Below are positions 38,245 to 46,997 of a stretch of 64,000 bases of DNA, piece after piece (positions within the stretch are counted from its first letter, which is position 1; each line of letters opens with the position of its first letter). The notes below the pieces were generated by a model, which made no database searches, was not told where the DNA came from, and saw nothing but the letters and a program-made list of their open reading frames with translations. The position numbers were made by a program, and so were the translations under genes. Source of the DNA: Pseudomonas graminis (GTDB lineage Bacteria > Pseudomonadota > Gammaproteobacteria > Pseudomonadales > Pseudomonadaceae); contig NZ_MDEN01000060.1 of assembly GCF_001705435.1 (NCBI RefSeq), forward strand, positions 1 to 64,000, given 5' to 3'.

Positions 38245-41211
38245 ATGCCCAAAGGATTGAAACGCGCCATCGGCGCCCTGCTGGCCGTCTTCGCCATTTA
38301 CAGCGTGCTGGGGTTTCTGATCCTGCCCGGCGTTGCATTGCGAATCATCAATCAACAGCTGGCCAATTACGCCACGGTGCCGGCCAGGCTGGACCGTCTC
38401 GAACTCAATCCCTACAGCCTGGAAGTCACCCTCTGGGGCCTGAACATCGGGGCGCCGGGCAAGGAGCAAATCGGTTTCGCGCGGCTTTACGCCAACCTGC
38501 AAATCGACAGCCTGTGGACAAAGGCCCTGCACCTCAAGGCCGTCGAACTCGATAAACCCAAGACCGAGTTGCTGTTCGCCAAAGACGGCACGCTCAATCT
38601 GGCCGGGCTGTTCAAGCTGCCGGCCAGCGAACCTGCTAAACCTGACGCCCCCCCGAGCAAACCGTTCCCGCTGCGCATCGGCGAGATCAAGCTGGCCGAC
38701 GGCTACGTGCATTTCCAGGACATGCGCCCCAGCGAGCCCATCGAGTTTCTCTACGACGCGCTGAATTTCGAGCTGAAAAACCTCAGCACCCTGCCGGAAG
38801 ACAACGCCGACATGACCCTCGTCGCCGCGGGGCCTAACGGCGGTCAAATCGATTGGGTCGGGCGTATCAGCCTTGTGCCCCTCTGGTCCGAAGGCACGCT
38901 AAGAGTCACCGACGGCAAGATGGAAGTCTGGTGGCCCTACGTGCGCGACGCGCTGCCGCTGGTCCTCAAAGACGGCGTCCTCAATTTCAACACCCATTAC
39001 ACACTCAGTCTGGCGAAGGAAACCGAGCTGCTGCTGGACAAGACATCCCTGAGTGTTGCGCCCTTCGCCATTGATGCCCCGGACGGCAGACCGCTGGCTC
39101 GCCTGAAAAAACTGAGCATCAGCGACACGTCAATCGATCTGGCCAAGCAGTTGGTGTCCGTCGGCAAGATTCGCAGCGAAGGCCTGGAAACCTGGGCGAC
39201 GCGGGAGTCGGACGGCGAGCTGGACTGGCAGAAGCTGTTCGCCAGCCAGCCGTCCAAAGCACAAGCCAAGAAAGTCGAGGCTGAAAAACAGCAGCCCGCG
39301 ACCGCGACCGGCGCAGAAACCACGGCCAGCGCAAAAACGGCGGCGCCAAGCACAAGCAAACCCTGGCAGGTGTTGCTGCGCGATACGCAGCTGCGCGACT
39401 ACCGGATTCATCTCGCCGACAAGGTTCCGAAAGAGCCTGTGGCGATTGATGTCGGCCCGCTGAACCTGGACCTGACCGGCTTCGACAGCCTCAACAAGTC
39501 ACCCTTCAAGCTCAAGCTCGACACCGGTGTGGGCAAGCAAGGCAAGCTGACCGCCGAGGGCGAGGTGAATCTTGCGCCGGTTCGCGCCAATCTCAATGTC
39601 ACTACGCGCGACATCGACCTGCGAGTGGCGCAGTCCTACGTCACGCCGTTCATTCGCCTGGAAGTGCGCAGCGGCATGCTCAACAGCGATCTGGCCGTGG
39701 ACCTGAAAAGCACCGAGCCGTTGGCGCTTGGCATTACCGGCAAGGCGCAGGTCGACCAGTTGCACACCCTCGACACCCTCAAGTCGCGGGACTTCGTGAA
39801 GTGGCAGCGGTTGAACGTCGACGGGCTGAATTTCCAGCTGGGCGATAGCCTGACCATCGCTTCGATTAATGTCGACCAGCCGTATGCGCGCTTCGTGATC
39901 GCTGACGATCGCTCGACCAACATCGACGACCTGCTGATTCCGCAGCCTGCAGACAAGGCGCCTGCCGCGCCGAAAACAAAAGCCGCCGCCAGCAGCGAAA
40001 AGCCGATGGGCATTCGCATTGGCGAGGTGAACATCACCAACGGCTCGGCCAACTTCGCCGACTTCAGCCTGACGCCGAACTTCGCCACGGCCGTTCAGCA
40101 ACTCAACGGCAAAATCGGCACGCTGGATAACCGCCAGGACAAACCCGCGACGGTGAATATCAACGGTAAGGTTGATCGCTATGCGCCGGTGACCATCAAG
40201 GGCGCGCTGAACCCGTTCAACCCGATGGCGAGTCTGGACATCGCGACCAGCTTCAAGCGCGTGGAACTGACCACGTTGACGCCATACTCGGGCAAGTTCG
40301 CCGGTTATCGCATTCGTAAAGGCCGTTTGAATCTTGATCTGCATTACCTGATCACCAAAGGCCAGCTCAAGGCAGAAAACAAGGTGGTGGTCGAGCAACT
40401 GCAGCTGGGTGAAAAGGTCGACAGCCCGGACGCGGTGAACCTGCCGTTGAAACTGGCGATCGCCCTGCTCAAGGATACCGATGGCAAGATTTCCATCGAG
40501 CTGCCCGTAACCGGCGATCTCAACAATCCGCAGTTCAGCGTGATGCCGATCGTCTGGCAGACCCTGCGCAATCTGGTGGTGAAGGCAGCGGCGGCGCCGT
40601 TCAAATTCATCGGTGGATTGATCAGCGGCGGTGGCGGATCGGAGGACCTGGGCACGGTGTCCTTCGCGCCGGGGGCTGAGGAGCTGAGCCCTGAGGCGAT
40701 GGCTTCGCTGGACAAGCTGGCGGCAGCCTTGAAAGCCCGGCCAGCGTTGCGTCTTGAGATTGAAGGCACCAGCGCTGAAGCCAGCGACGGCCCGTTGATT
40801 GCCCAGCAACGACTGGAGCGTGAATACCAGAGCACGTACTACAAGATTCTCCAGCGCCGCGGCGACAAGGTGCCTGCGCAGCCGAGTGATCTGACGGTAC
40901 CTGCGGATGAGAAGGCGCCGATGCTTGACGGTATTTATCGCACGCGCCTGAAACAGCAGCCGCCGGCCGAGTGGGTGAATCTGGGCAAGGAAGAGCGTCA
41001 GAACAAGCTGCGCGAGGCGGTGCTCAAATCCTGGAGTTCGAGCGCGCTGCTGCTGCGTCAGCTCGGCCAGGCGCGGGCCGGAAGCATCAAGGACTACCTG
41101 GTCGACAAGGGCCAACTGGCAGACGAGCGGGTGTATTTCATCGACACCACCCTTGGCAAGCCGGAAAAAGACGGCCGCGTCATCAGCCCCCTGCACCTCG
41201 ACAGCGAGTAA
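38245..41211 (+). CDS. DUF748 domain protein, AsmA-like envelope protein
   Basis: This 988-residue protein has one N-terminal membrane segment (about residues 6-28) and a large periplasmic body with repeated beta-rich DUF748/AsmA-like segments. A Lys/Ala/Thr-rich linker lies near 350-375. The C-terminal region (about 800-988) resembles OmpA-like ends in part. Related AsmA-family proteins bridge the envelope and move phospholipids, but no role is proven for this subfamily. The start is MPKGLKRA; a GTG 45 bases upstream is possible. Confidence 0.8.
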   Translation: MPKGLKRAIGALLAVFAIYSVLGFLILPGVALRIINQQLANYATVPARLDRLELNPYSLEVTLWGLNIGAPGKEQIGFARLYANLQIDSLWTKALHLKAVELDKPKTELLFAKDGTLNLAGLFKLPASEPAKPDAPPSKPFPLRIGEIKLADGYVHFQDMRPSEPIEFLYDALNFELKNLSTLPEDNADMTLVAAGPNGGQIDWVGRISLVPLWSEGTLRVTDGKMEVWWPYVRDALPLVLKDGVLNFNTHYTLSLAKETELLLDKTSLSVAPFAIDAPDGRPLARLKKLSISDTSIDLAKQLVSVGKIRSEGLETWATRESDGELDWQKLFASQPSKAQAKKVEAEKQQPATATGAETTASAKTAAPSTSKPWQVLLRDTQLRDYRIHLADKVPKEPVAIDVGPLNLDLTGFDSLNKSPFKLKLDTGVGKQGKLTAEGEVNLAPVRANLNVTTRDIDLRVAQSYVTPFIRLEVRSGMLNSDLAVDLKSTEPLALGITGKAQVDQLHTLDTLKSRDFVKWQRLNVDGLNFQLGDSLTIASINVDQPYARFVIADDRSTNIDDLLIPQPADKAPAAPKTKAAASSEKPMGIRIGEVNITNGSANFADFSLTPNFATAVQQLNGKIGTLDNRQDKPATVNINGKVDRYAPVTIKGALNPFNPMASLDIATSFKRVELTTLTPYSGKFAGYRIRKGRLNLDLHYLITKGQLKAENKVVVEQLQLGEKVDSPDAVNLPLKLAIALLKDTDGKISIELPVTGDLNNPQFSVMPIVWQTLRNLVVKAAAAPFKFIGGLISGGGGSEDLGTVSFAPGAEELSPEAMASLDKLAAALKARPALRLEIEGTSAEASDGPLIAQQRLEREYQSTYYKILQRRGDKVPAQPSDLTVPADEKAPMLDGIYRTRLKQQPPAEWVNLGKEERQNKLREAVLKSWSSSALLLRQLGQARAGSIKDYLVDKGQLADERVYFIDTTLGKPEKDGRVISPLHLDSE

Positions 41212-41528
41212 TGATTTTGAAGAATGCGATAACGAGGATGGCGGTGATTCTCGGTATGACGGCGCTGCTTGGCATTGCCCAGGCAGACACATTGCGCTGT
41301 GGCAGCCAGCTGATCAGCGTCGGCGACCGGATGTTTGAAGTGCAGCAGAAATGCGGCCAGCCGGTCAGCCAGGACATCATCGGCTATAAGGAAACCGTCA
41401 ATCACTACCGCCAGGTGGATCAGGTGCAAGTCCAGGAATGGATCTACGGCCCGAGCAACGGGATGTACCAGTATTTGCGGTTCGAAGGCGGGCGATTGGT
41501 GAGGATCGATAGCAAACGCGGAAGGTGA
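41211..41528 (+). CDS. DUF2845 domain-containing exported protein
   Basis: This 105-residue protein has a signal peptide (cleavage near AQA-D, residue 25) and a DUF2845 domain with two conserved cysteines (LRCGSQLISVGD and VQQKCGQP). The function is unknown. Its ATG shares a base with the TAA of the DUF748 gene (TAATG), so the two are coupled. A REPIN follows 20 bases after the stop. Confidence 0.85.
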   Translation: MILKNAITRMAVILGMTALLGIAQADTLRCGSQLISVGDRMFEVQQKCGQPVSQDIIGYKETVNHYRQVDQVQVQEWIYGPSNGMYQYLRFEGGRLVRIDSKRGR

Positions 41529-41547
41529 TGGTTGCGGAAGATTTATT

Positions 41548-41639
41548 GTAGGACTTGCTTTAGCCGGGAAGAGGCCCGCGTGAACACCCTACATTTGCGG
41601 TGTCACGCTTGACGCATTCCCGGCTGAAGCCGGTCCTAC
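41548..41639. repeat. REPIN-like paired palindromic repeat, family 1 copy B
   Basis: This 92-base element has the same arms, orientation and spacer motif (GTGAACACCCT and GCGGTGT) as 33533-33625. Its left arm has diverged (GTAGGACTTGCTTTAGCC), while the right arm is intact. It lies between the convergent ends of the DUF2845 gene and lapC. Confidence 0.88.
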
Positions 41640-41679
41640 AACGAGCGGGGCCAGTCCCACAGCCGTCAACCATCTACCA

Positions 41680-43053
41680 TCAACGCTCGTGCAATGCCTC
41701 GGCGCGGGCTTTGAGGACGGGTTTGAGCATGTAGCTCAGGATGGTTTTCTTGCCGGTGATGATGTCCACCGAGGCGACCATGCCAGGGATGATCAGCAGC
41801 GGGTGCTCATCGGTGCCGAGGTGGCTGCGGTCGGTGCGCAGCTTGATCACGTAGAAGGTGTTCTTCTTCTCTTCGTCCTGAATGGTGTCAGCACCGATCT
41901 GTTCCAGCTTGCCTTTCAGCCCGCCATAAATCGTGTAGTCATACGCGGTGAACTTGATCATCGCCTCCTGACCCGGGTGCAGGAAGGCAATGTCTTGCGG
42001 GCGAATGCGCGCTTCCACCAACAGCGTGTCATCCAGCGGCACAACTTCGGCGATGTCGCTGCCCGGCTGAATGACGCCGCCAACGGTGTTGACCAGCATC
42101 TGCTTGACCACGCCGCGCACCGGCGATGTCACCATCGTGCGGTTCACGCGGTCTTCAAGGCCCTTGGCCGTCGACTGCGCTTTGGAAAGGTTGGTGCGCG
42201 CTTCATTCAGTTGAGTCAACGCGTCGCTGCGGAATTTGCCACGGGTTTCATCGATCTTGCGCTGCACTTCGGCAATCGCCGCCTGTGCGCGAGGGATCGC
42301 CAGCGTGGTGCCGTCCAGCTGACCACGGGTTTCCACTTCGGAGCGTTTCAGACGAAGGATGTCCACCGGCGACACCGCGCCCTGTGACACCAACGGCTCG
42401 GACATGCCGATCTCCTGTCGCAACAGGCCCAGGCTGCTGCGGTACTGCTCCTGCTTGGAAGCAAATTCGCGCAATTCCTGCTGGCGTTGAATCAGTTGCT
42501 GCTGCAAACCACCGACCTCATCGACCAACTGCTGACGGCGGCTCTTGTACAGCGACTCTTCGTTGGACGCCTGATTCGGCACCAACTTGCGCGCTTCGGC
42601 GCTGATGTTCAGTGGACGATCGTCGACCTCGGCGCTCAGGCGCTCGACGCGCAACTGCATCGCCAGACGATCAGCTTCAGTCTCACCCACGTTGGACGCA
42701 AAGCGCGTGTCGTCGAGACGAATCAGCGGGGCGCCGGCGTCGACAATCTGGCCGTCGTGGGCATAGATCTGCGCGACGATGCCGCCTTCCAGGTTCTGGA
42801 TTTTCTGGATCTTGGTCGACGGAATGGCCTTGCCCTCGCCCTTCGTCACTTCATCGATCACGGCGTAGTTAGCCCACACCAGCAAGAAAACGAAGAACAG
42901 GATCACGGCCCAGATGGTCAGCCGCACGATGCGCGGGGCGTCGTCGACCAGTGCCTTTTTGACTTCCGGCAGCGCCTGGCCTTCGAGCGAAGGCGAGCCT
43001 TTGAAATAGCCGAAAATGCCGCCACCGGAGTTTTGACCTGACTTAAGCAACAC
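41680..43053 (-). CDS. lapC: LapC, type I secretion membrane-fusion (adaptor) protein
   Basis: This 457-residue HlyD-family adaptor links the inner-membrane ABC exporter LapB to the outer-membrane channel LapE for adhesin export. It has one membrane segment (about residues 45-65), a lipoyl/barrel-sandwich part (QNLEGGIVAQIYAHDGQIVDAG), a long coiled-coil hairpin (about 150-300) and a C-terminal beta-barrel domain. The start overlaps the end of lapB by 11 bases. It is the last gene of the lapE-lapB-lapC operon. Confidence 0.94.
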   Translation of the reverse strand: MLLKSGQNSGGGIFGYFKGSPSLEGQALPEVKKALVDDAPRIVRLTIWAVILFFVFLLVWANYAVIDEVTKGEGKAIPSTKIQKIQNLEGGIVAQIYAHDGQIVDAGAPLIRLDDTRFASNVGETEADRLAMQLRVERLSAEVDDRPLNISAEARKLVPNQASNEESLYKSRRQQLVDEVGGLQQQLIQRQQELREFASKQEQYRSSLGLLRQEIGMSEPLVSQGAVSPVDILRLKRSEVETRGQLDGTTLAIPRAQAAIAEVQRKIDETRGKFRSDALTQLNEARTNLSKAQSTAKGLEDRVNRTMVTSPVRGVVKQMLVNTVGGVIQPGSDIAEVVPLDDTLLVEARIRPQDIAFLHPGQEAMIKFTAYDYTIYGGLKGKLEQIGADTIQDEEKKNTFYVIKLRTDRSHLGTDEHPLLIIPGMVASVDIITGKKTILSYMLKPVLKARAEALHER

Positions 43054-45196
43054 TGATCTGCCCCTTCTTCAACGCTTCCATAACGGCGGCTTTCGGGCCG
43101 TCGGCCACGATCTGGCCGCGGTCGATGACCACCAGGCGATCAACCAGGCTGAGCAACGAAGCTCGGTGTGTCACAAGAATCACGGTCTTTTTCTCGATAA
43201 CGCCATGCAGGCGCTGCTTCAAACGTTCTTCGCCGGTGTTGTCCATGGCGCTGGTGGGTTCGTCGAGCAGCAGGATCGGCGGATCGAGCAACAAGGCCCG
43301 CGCCAGCGCAACGTTCTGCCGTTGACCACCGGACAGGTTCTGCCCGCGCTCGCCCACCTGCAACTCATAGCCCTGGGGATGCAGGCTGGCGAATTCATGC
43401 ACGCCGGCCAGTTCAGCGGCCTGCAGCACCATCTCGTCGTCCACGTAACGCGCGCCGGAAATCAAATTGTCCCGCAGCGTGCCTGATAACAGTTGAATGT
43501 CCTGGGCGACGTAGCCGATGTTGTGGCGCACTTCGCTGACGTCGATCTGACGAATGTCGACGCCATCCACCAGCAGCGAGCCTTCGTCTGGCTGATACAG
43601 ACCCACCAGCAGTTTGGCCAGGGAGCTTTTCCCCGAACCGCTGCGGCCAATGATCCCGACCTTCTCGCCCGGGCGGATCACCAGATTGATGTTGCGCAGG
43701 GCCAGGTTCTGCTGGTTCGGGTACGTGAACTCCAGATTGCGGAATTCCATGGCGCCCTGCAGGACCTGACGGCTGAGCGGACGCTCGTCGAAGTTGCGTT
43801 CCTGGGGCAGCTCCATCATCTGATCGACCGAGACCATGGTCACTTTCGCTTGCTGATAACGGGTCAGCAGGCCGGACAATTGCGCCAAGGGGCCTAAAGC
43901 ACGACCGCTGAGCATGTAGCACGCCACCAGGCCGCCCATGCTGAGGACGCCGTCCATGATCATGTAGACGCCGAAACAGATCATCGCCACGCCCGCCAGT
44001 TGCTGGATCAGCAGGGTGATGTTCATGGCCAGACCGGAAAGCACTTTGACGCGCAATTCCAGGCGGCTGAGCGTGCCGATGGTGTGTTCCCACTGGTACT
44101 GACGCTCGCTTTCGGCGTTGTTGACCTTCACCGCATCGAGGCCGGCGAGGGTTTCAATCAGGCTCGACTGACGCTCGGCCCCCAGCGCCATGGTGCGTTC
44201 AAGGGTGGAGGTCAGCGGTTTTTGCAGGAAGTGGCCGATGCCCAGCGCCAGCGGGAAGGCAATGATCGGAATCCACACCAGATGCCCGCCCAGCAGCGCG
44301 ATCACCAACAGGATGATCAGCGTGAACGGCAGGTCAATGAGGCTGGTCAGGGTCAGCGACGTGAGGAAGTCACGCATGCCCTGAAACTCATGGATGTTCT
44401 GGGCGTAGCTGCCAACCCGCGCCGGGCGAAACTTCATCGCCATGCCGACTATACGTTCGAACAGCGTGGCGGAAATGATCAGGTCGGTTTTCTTGCCGGC
44501 CAGGTCCAGGCACAGACTGCGCAGGCCCTTGAGCAAAAGATCAAACACGAACGCGCCACAGATACCGGTCGCCAGCACCCACAATGTTGCGGTGGCCTGG
44601 TTGGGCACGACACGGTCGTAGACGTTCATGACAAAAAGAGGGGTAGCGAGCGCGATCAGGTTGATCACGAAGCTGGCAGCGATCGCGTCGACGTAAAGCC
44701 AGCGAGACAGCTTGAGGGTGTCCTTGAACCAGGAACGAGCGCGCGGGATGAGCGAGCCCTGGGTGACGTCAAATTTATGTTGCGGCTGTGCGAAAAACAC
44801 CCGACCGCTGTAATCCTGCGCCAGCGCTTCGGTTTCGATCAGCACTTCGCCGCCGTTGCTTTCGCTGATCAGCAGGCGGGCAGACTCGCCCTCCCAACCG
44901 AGCAGAACGGCAGAGCGCCCTTCCTTCAGCAGCAGCAAGGCGGGCAATGCGATCTCGGGAATCTGGGTGAGTTTGCGTTGCAGCAAACGCCCCTGCAAAC
45001 CTGCCCGGGCTGCGGCGCGAGGCAGCAAATCCGGGCTCAAGCGTTGGTCGGGCAATGGCAGACCGGTGGTCAACATGGCCCGGCTCGCCGGTTTGTGATG
45101 CAGGGCACAGAGTGTCAGCAGCCCGTCGAGTAACGGATCGTCGTGCTGGCTGCGTGGATCATGACCTAATTGAGCCGAAGGTAATTCCAAGTCCAC
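43043..45196 (-). CDS. lapB: LapB, type I secretion ABC transporter
   Basis: This 717-residue exporter powers secretion of the giant adhesin. It has an N-terminal C39-like domain (about 1-130) without the catalytic Cys motif, a six-helix membrane domain (about 150-440) and an ATPase. The ATPase has Walker A GRSGSGKSS near 518, signature LSGGQRQN and Walker [14 protein letters not shown] non-cleaving C39-like domain is normal in RTX exporters and serves to bind substrate. The start is GTG with GAGAG upstream. The gene follows lapE by 49 bases. Confidence 0.95.
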   Translation of the reverse strand: MDLELPSAQLGHDPRSQHDDPLLDGLLTLCALHHKPASRAMLTTGLPLPDQRLSPDLLPRAAARAGLQGRLLQRKLTQIPEIALPALLLLKEGRSAVLLGWEGESARLLISESNGGEVLIETEALAQDYSGRVFFAQPQHKFDVTQGSLIPRARSWFKDTLKLSRWLYVDAIAASFVINLIALATPLFVMNVYDRVVPNQATATLWVLATGICGAFVFDLLLKGLRSLCLDLAGKKTDLIISATLFERIVGMAMKFRPARVGSYAQNIHEFQGMRDFLTSLTLTSLIDLPFTLIILLVIALLGGHLVWIPIIAFPLALGIGHFLQKPLTSTLERTMALGAERQSSLIETLAGLDAVKVNNAESERQYQWEHTIGTLSRLELRVKVLSGLAMNITLLIQQLAGVAMICFGVYMIMDGVLSMGGLVACYMLSGRALGPLAQLSGLLTRYQQAKVTMVSVDQMMELPQERNFDERPLSRQVLQGAMEFRNLEFTYPNQQNLALRNINLVIRPGEKVGIIGRSGSGKSSLAKLLVGLYQPDEGSLLVDGVDIRQIDVSEVRHNIGYVAQDIQLLSGTLRDNLISGARYVDDEMVLQAAELAGVHEFASLHPQGYELQVGERGQNLSGGQRQNVALARALLLDPPILLLDEPTSAMDNTGEERLKQRLHGVIEKKTVILVTHRASLLSLVDRLVVIDRGQIVADGPKAAVMEALKKGQISVA

Positions 45197-45245
45197 GCTG
45201 ACACTCTCTTTCTTAACAGTTAAAAGAAGCTGACCCCGTCAAGAA

Positions 45246-46595
45246 TCAGTTCATGCCCGGTAGCTGAACGGTCGGTTTCACATCGTTCTGCACAACCGAT
45301 GCCATCGGCGCGACGACGCCCTGGCTTTTCAGCAGCGTGCCCATGTCCGCCTTGATGCGGTATTGGGTGTACATCTGCAGGTTTTTCAGCTGCATCAGAC
45401 GCTGTTGCGCGGTGAACAACTCGTTCTCGCTGTCGAGAAGGTCGAGCAGGGTACGCTCTCCCAGACTGAATTGCTGCTGGTACGAGGTACGCACGCTGTT
45501 GGCACGCTCGACGTACTGCTGAGCGATCGGCAGCTGGGCGTTGGCGTTGTTGTAGGCGTTCCAGGCCAGGCCCAGTTCTTCGTTCAACTGACGCAGCGCG
45601 TTGTTGCGGATATCCAGAGCCTGGCTCGACAGGTACGACTTCGATTGCAGGTCGGCCTTGTTGCTGCCACCGGCGTACAGATTGAAGCGCATGCGCACCA
45701 TGGCTTCCCAGCCATTGTTGTGGCCTTCGTCGCCGCCAATGTTGTTATCGGCATTGCGGCCCAGTTCTGCATCGAAACGCGGGTAGTAATTGGACTGCGC
45801 CGAGGTGTACTGCTTTTCAGCGGCCACGATGTCGGATTCGGCCGAGCGCAGCACCGGGCTGTTCTCCAGCATCTGGCGACGGGCTTCGTTCAGATCGGCA
45901 GGCATCATCGCGAACGGCGACGGCGCTTCAAGTTGGTCAGCTTCCAGACCAACGGCACTCAAGTAATTGGTTTGGGCGTCGGCCAGATTGGTTTGTTCGG
46001 TGATCAGGTTGTTGCGGGCTTGTGCCAGACGGGCATCGGCCTGGTCCATATCGGCCATACGACCCACGCCGCGGGAAGTGCGCAGTTTGATTTGGTCGTA
46101 AATACGTTCGTGACTCTTCAGGTTCTCTTCGGCCAGCCGAACCATTTCACGTTGAGTCAAAACATCCAGATAGACGTGCGCAACTGTCAACGCCGTACGT
46201 TCGGTTGTATTTAACAGCGAGTATGCCCGGGAATTGGCGGTGGCTTGTTGACGCGCAACTTCGTTACTTGTTGCGTAGCCGTCAAACAGCATTTGCTGAA
46301 GACGGATTTGCGCTTCGCCGCGGTCCAGCGTCTGGTAGTCGTGACGACCGGTCGAGGCACGGGTGCTTGGCGTATCGGAACCGGCCCGGCCGTAGCCCGC
46401 CGTGACATCGACACGCGGAAGGTAGCCGCCTCGTGCAGCGCGCAGCGCATAGTCCTGGGCGATACGGGCATTAATGCCGGCCTGCACCTCGGGATGCTCG
46501 TCCATGGCTTTCTGCATGGCGGACTGTAGCGTCTGGGCCTGAACGAAACCGGCACAAAGGATGAGGGGTACAGCAGTGAAGAGGTGCTTACGCAT
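45246..46595 (-). CDS. lapE: LapE, TolC-like outer-membrane channel of the adhesin exporter
   Basis: This 449-residue TolC-family protein has a signal peptide (cleavage near VQA-Q, residue 20) and two outer-membrane-efflux repeats, each with long coiled-coil helices (about 25-215 and 230-420). It forms the exit duct, and in P. fluorescens the retained LapA is thought to stay threaded in it. The start MRKHLFTAV fits the signal peptide; a much longer in-frame reading to 46859 has no ribosome site and is rejected. It is the first gene of lapEBC, divergent from the adhesin. Confidence 0.94.
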   Translation of the reverse strand: MRKHLFTAVPLILCAGFVQAQTLQSAMQKAMDEHPEVQAGINARIAQDYALRAARGGYLPRVDVTAGYGRAGSDTPSTRASTGRHDYQTLDRGEAQIRLQQMLFDGYATSNEVARQQATANSRAYSLLNTTERTALTVAHVYLDVLTQREMVRLAEENLKSHERIYDQIKLRTSRGVGRMADMDQADARLAQARNNLITEQTNLADAQTNYLSAVGLEADQLEAPSPFAMMPADLNEARRQMLENSPVLRSAESDIVAAEKQYTSAQSNYYPRFDAELGRNADNNIGGDEGHNNGWEAMVRMRFNLYAGGSNKADLQSKSYLSSQALDIRNNALRQLNEELGLAWNAYNNANAQLPIAQQYVERANSVRTSYQQQFSLGERTLLDLLDSENELFTAQQRLMQLKNLQMYTQYRIKADMGTLLKSQGVVAPMASVVQNDVKPTVQLPGMN

Positions 46596-46787
46596 TTTGG
46601 TGGTTTCCCGAGAACGTACTTGTTCAAAATGCAGCAATACACACTGCCGCATCGTAAAAATGGCCATTGAAGTGATCGTTTCGAGAGTGTTCTGAAGGGC
46701 GCTTGCGATCACACTGCAGAAATACGCGATCTCATCAAATATCAATGTGACATTACGGAAGCGATTGTTTAGGATGTCGCCGAATAG

Positions 46788-46801
46788 GTCAATACTTTGG
46801 C
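46788..46801. promoter_or_regulatory. FleQ-box-like site
   Basis: The 14-mer GTCAATACTTTGGC agrees with the reported FleQ consensus GTCAATAAATTGAC at 11 positions by eye. FleQ, a c-di-GMP-responsive regulator, controls lapA in P. putida. It lies about 200 bases before the adhesin start. Confidence 0.4.
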
Positions 46802-46840
46802 AGAAAGTTAATTCCTGTGCCGACCTGCTGTTAATAAATT

Positions 46841-46892
46841 GGCGCCAGATTACGTGCAACTTAATTAGTTCCCTAAGTTGTTATCTGGCGCC
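46841..46892. repeat. 52-base imperfect inverted repeat in the adhesin control region
   Basis: GGCGCCAGAT (46841-46850) pairs with ATCTGGCGCC (46883-46892). Inside, CAACTTA pairs with TAAGTTG around a 10-base loop, with an asymmetric internal bulge between the two stems. There is no T run after it, so it is not a standard terminator. It lies about 105 bases before the adhesin start. It could be an operator or a stem-loop in the mRNA leader. Confidence 0.75.
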
Positions 46893-46997
46893 GGAACAAA
46901 TGCGAATCTTTACGTATTCCAGTAATGAAGCGGCGTTAGTTAAGGCCGGTCGGCATGATGGATACCAACTGAACGGTAATTTCGGAGAGTCACCCCC

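Larger units (their letters stand above)
46596..46997. promoter_or_regulatory. 402-base divergent control region of lapE and the adhesin gene
   Basis: This AT-rich region lies between the two divergent transcription units. It contains a FleQ-box-like sequence (46788-46801) and a 52-base inverted repeat (46841-46892). GGAGAG sits eight bases before the adhesin start. No gene was seen. Confidence 0.6.

Noticed and set aside
45246..46859. A 537-residue reading of lapE
   Set aside because: The extra 88 residues have no ribosome site and would bury the signal peptide that begins at MRKHLFTAV.
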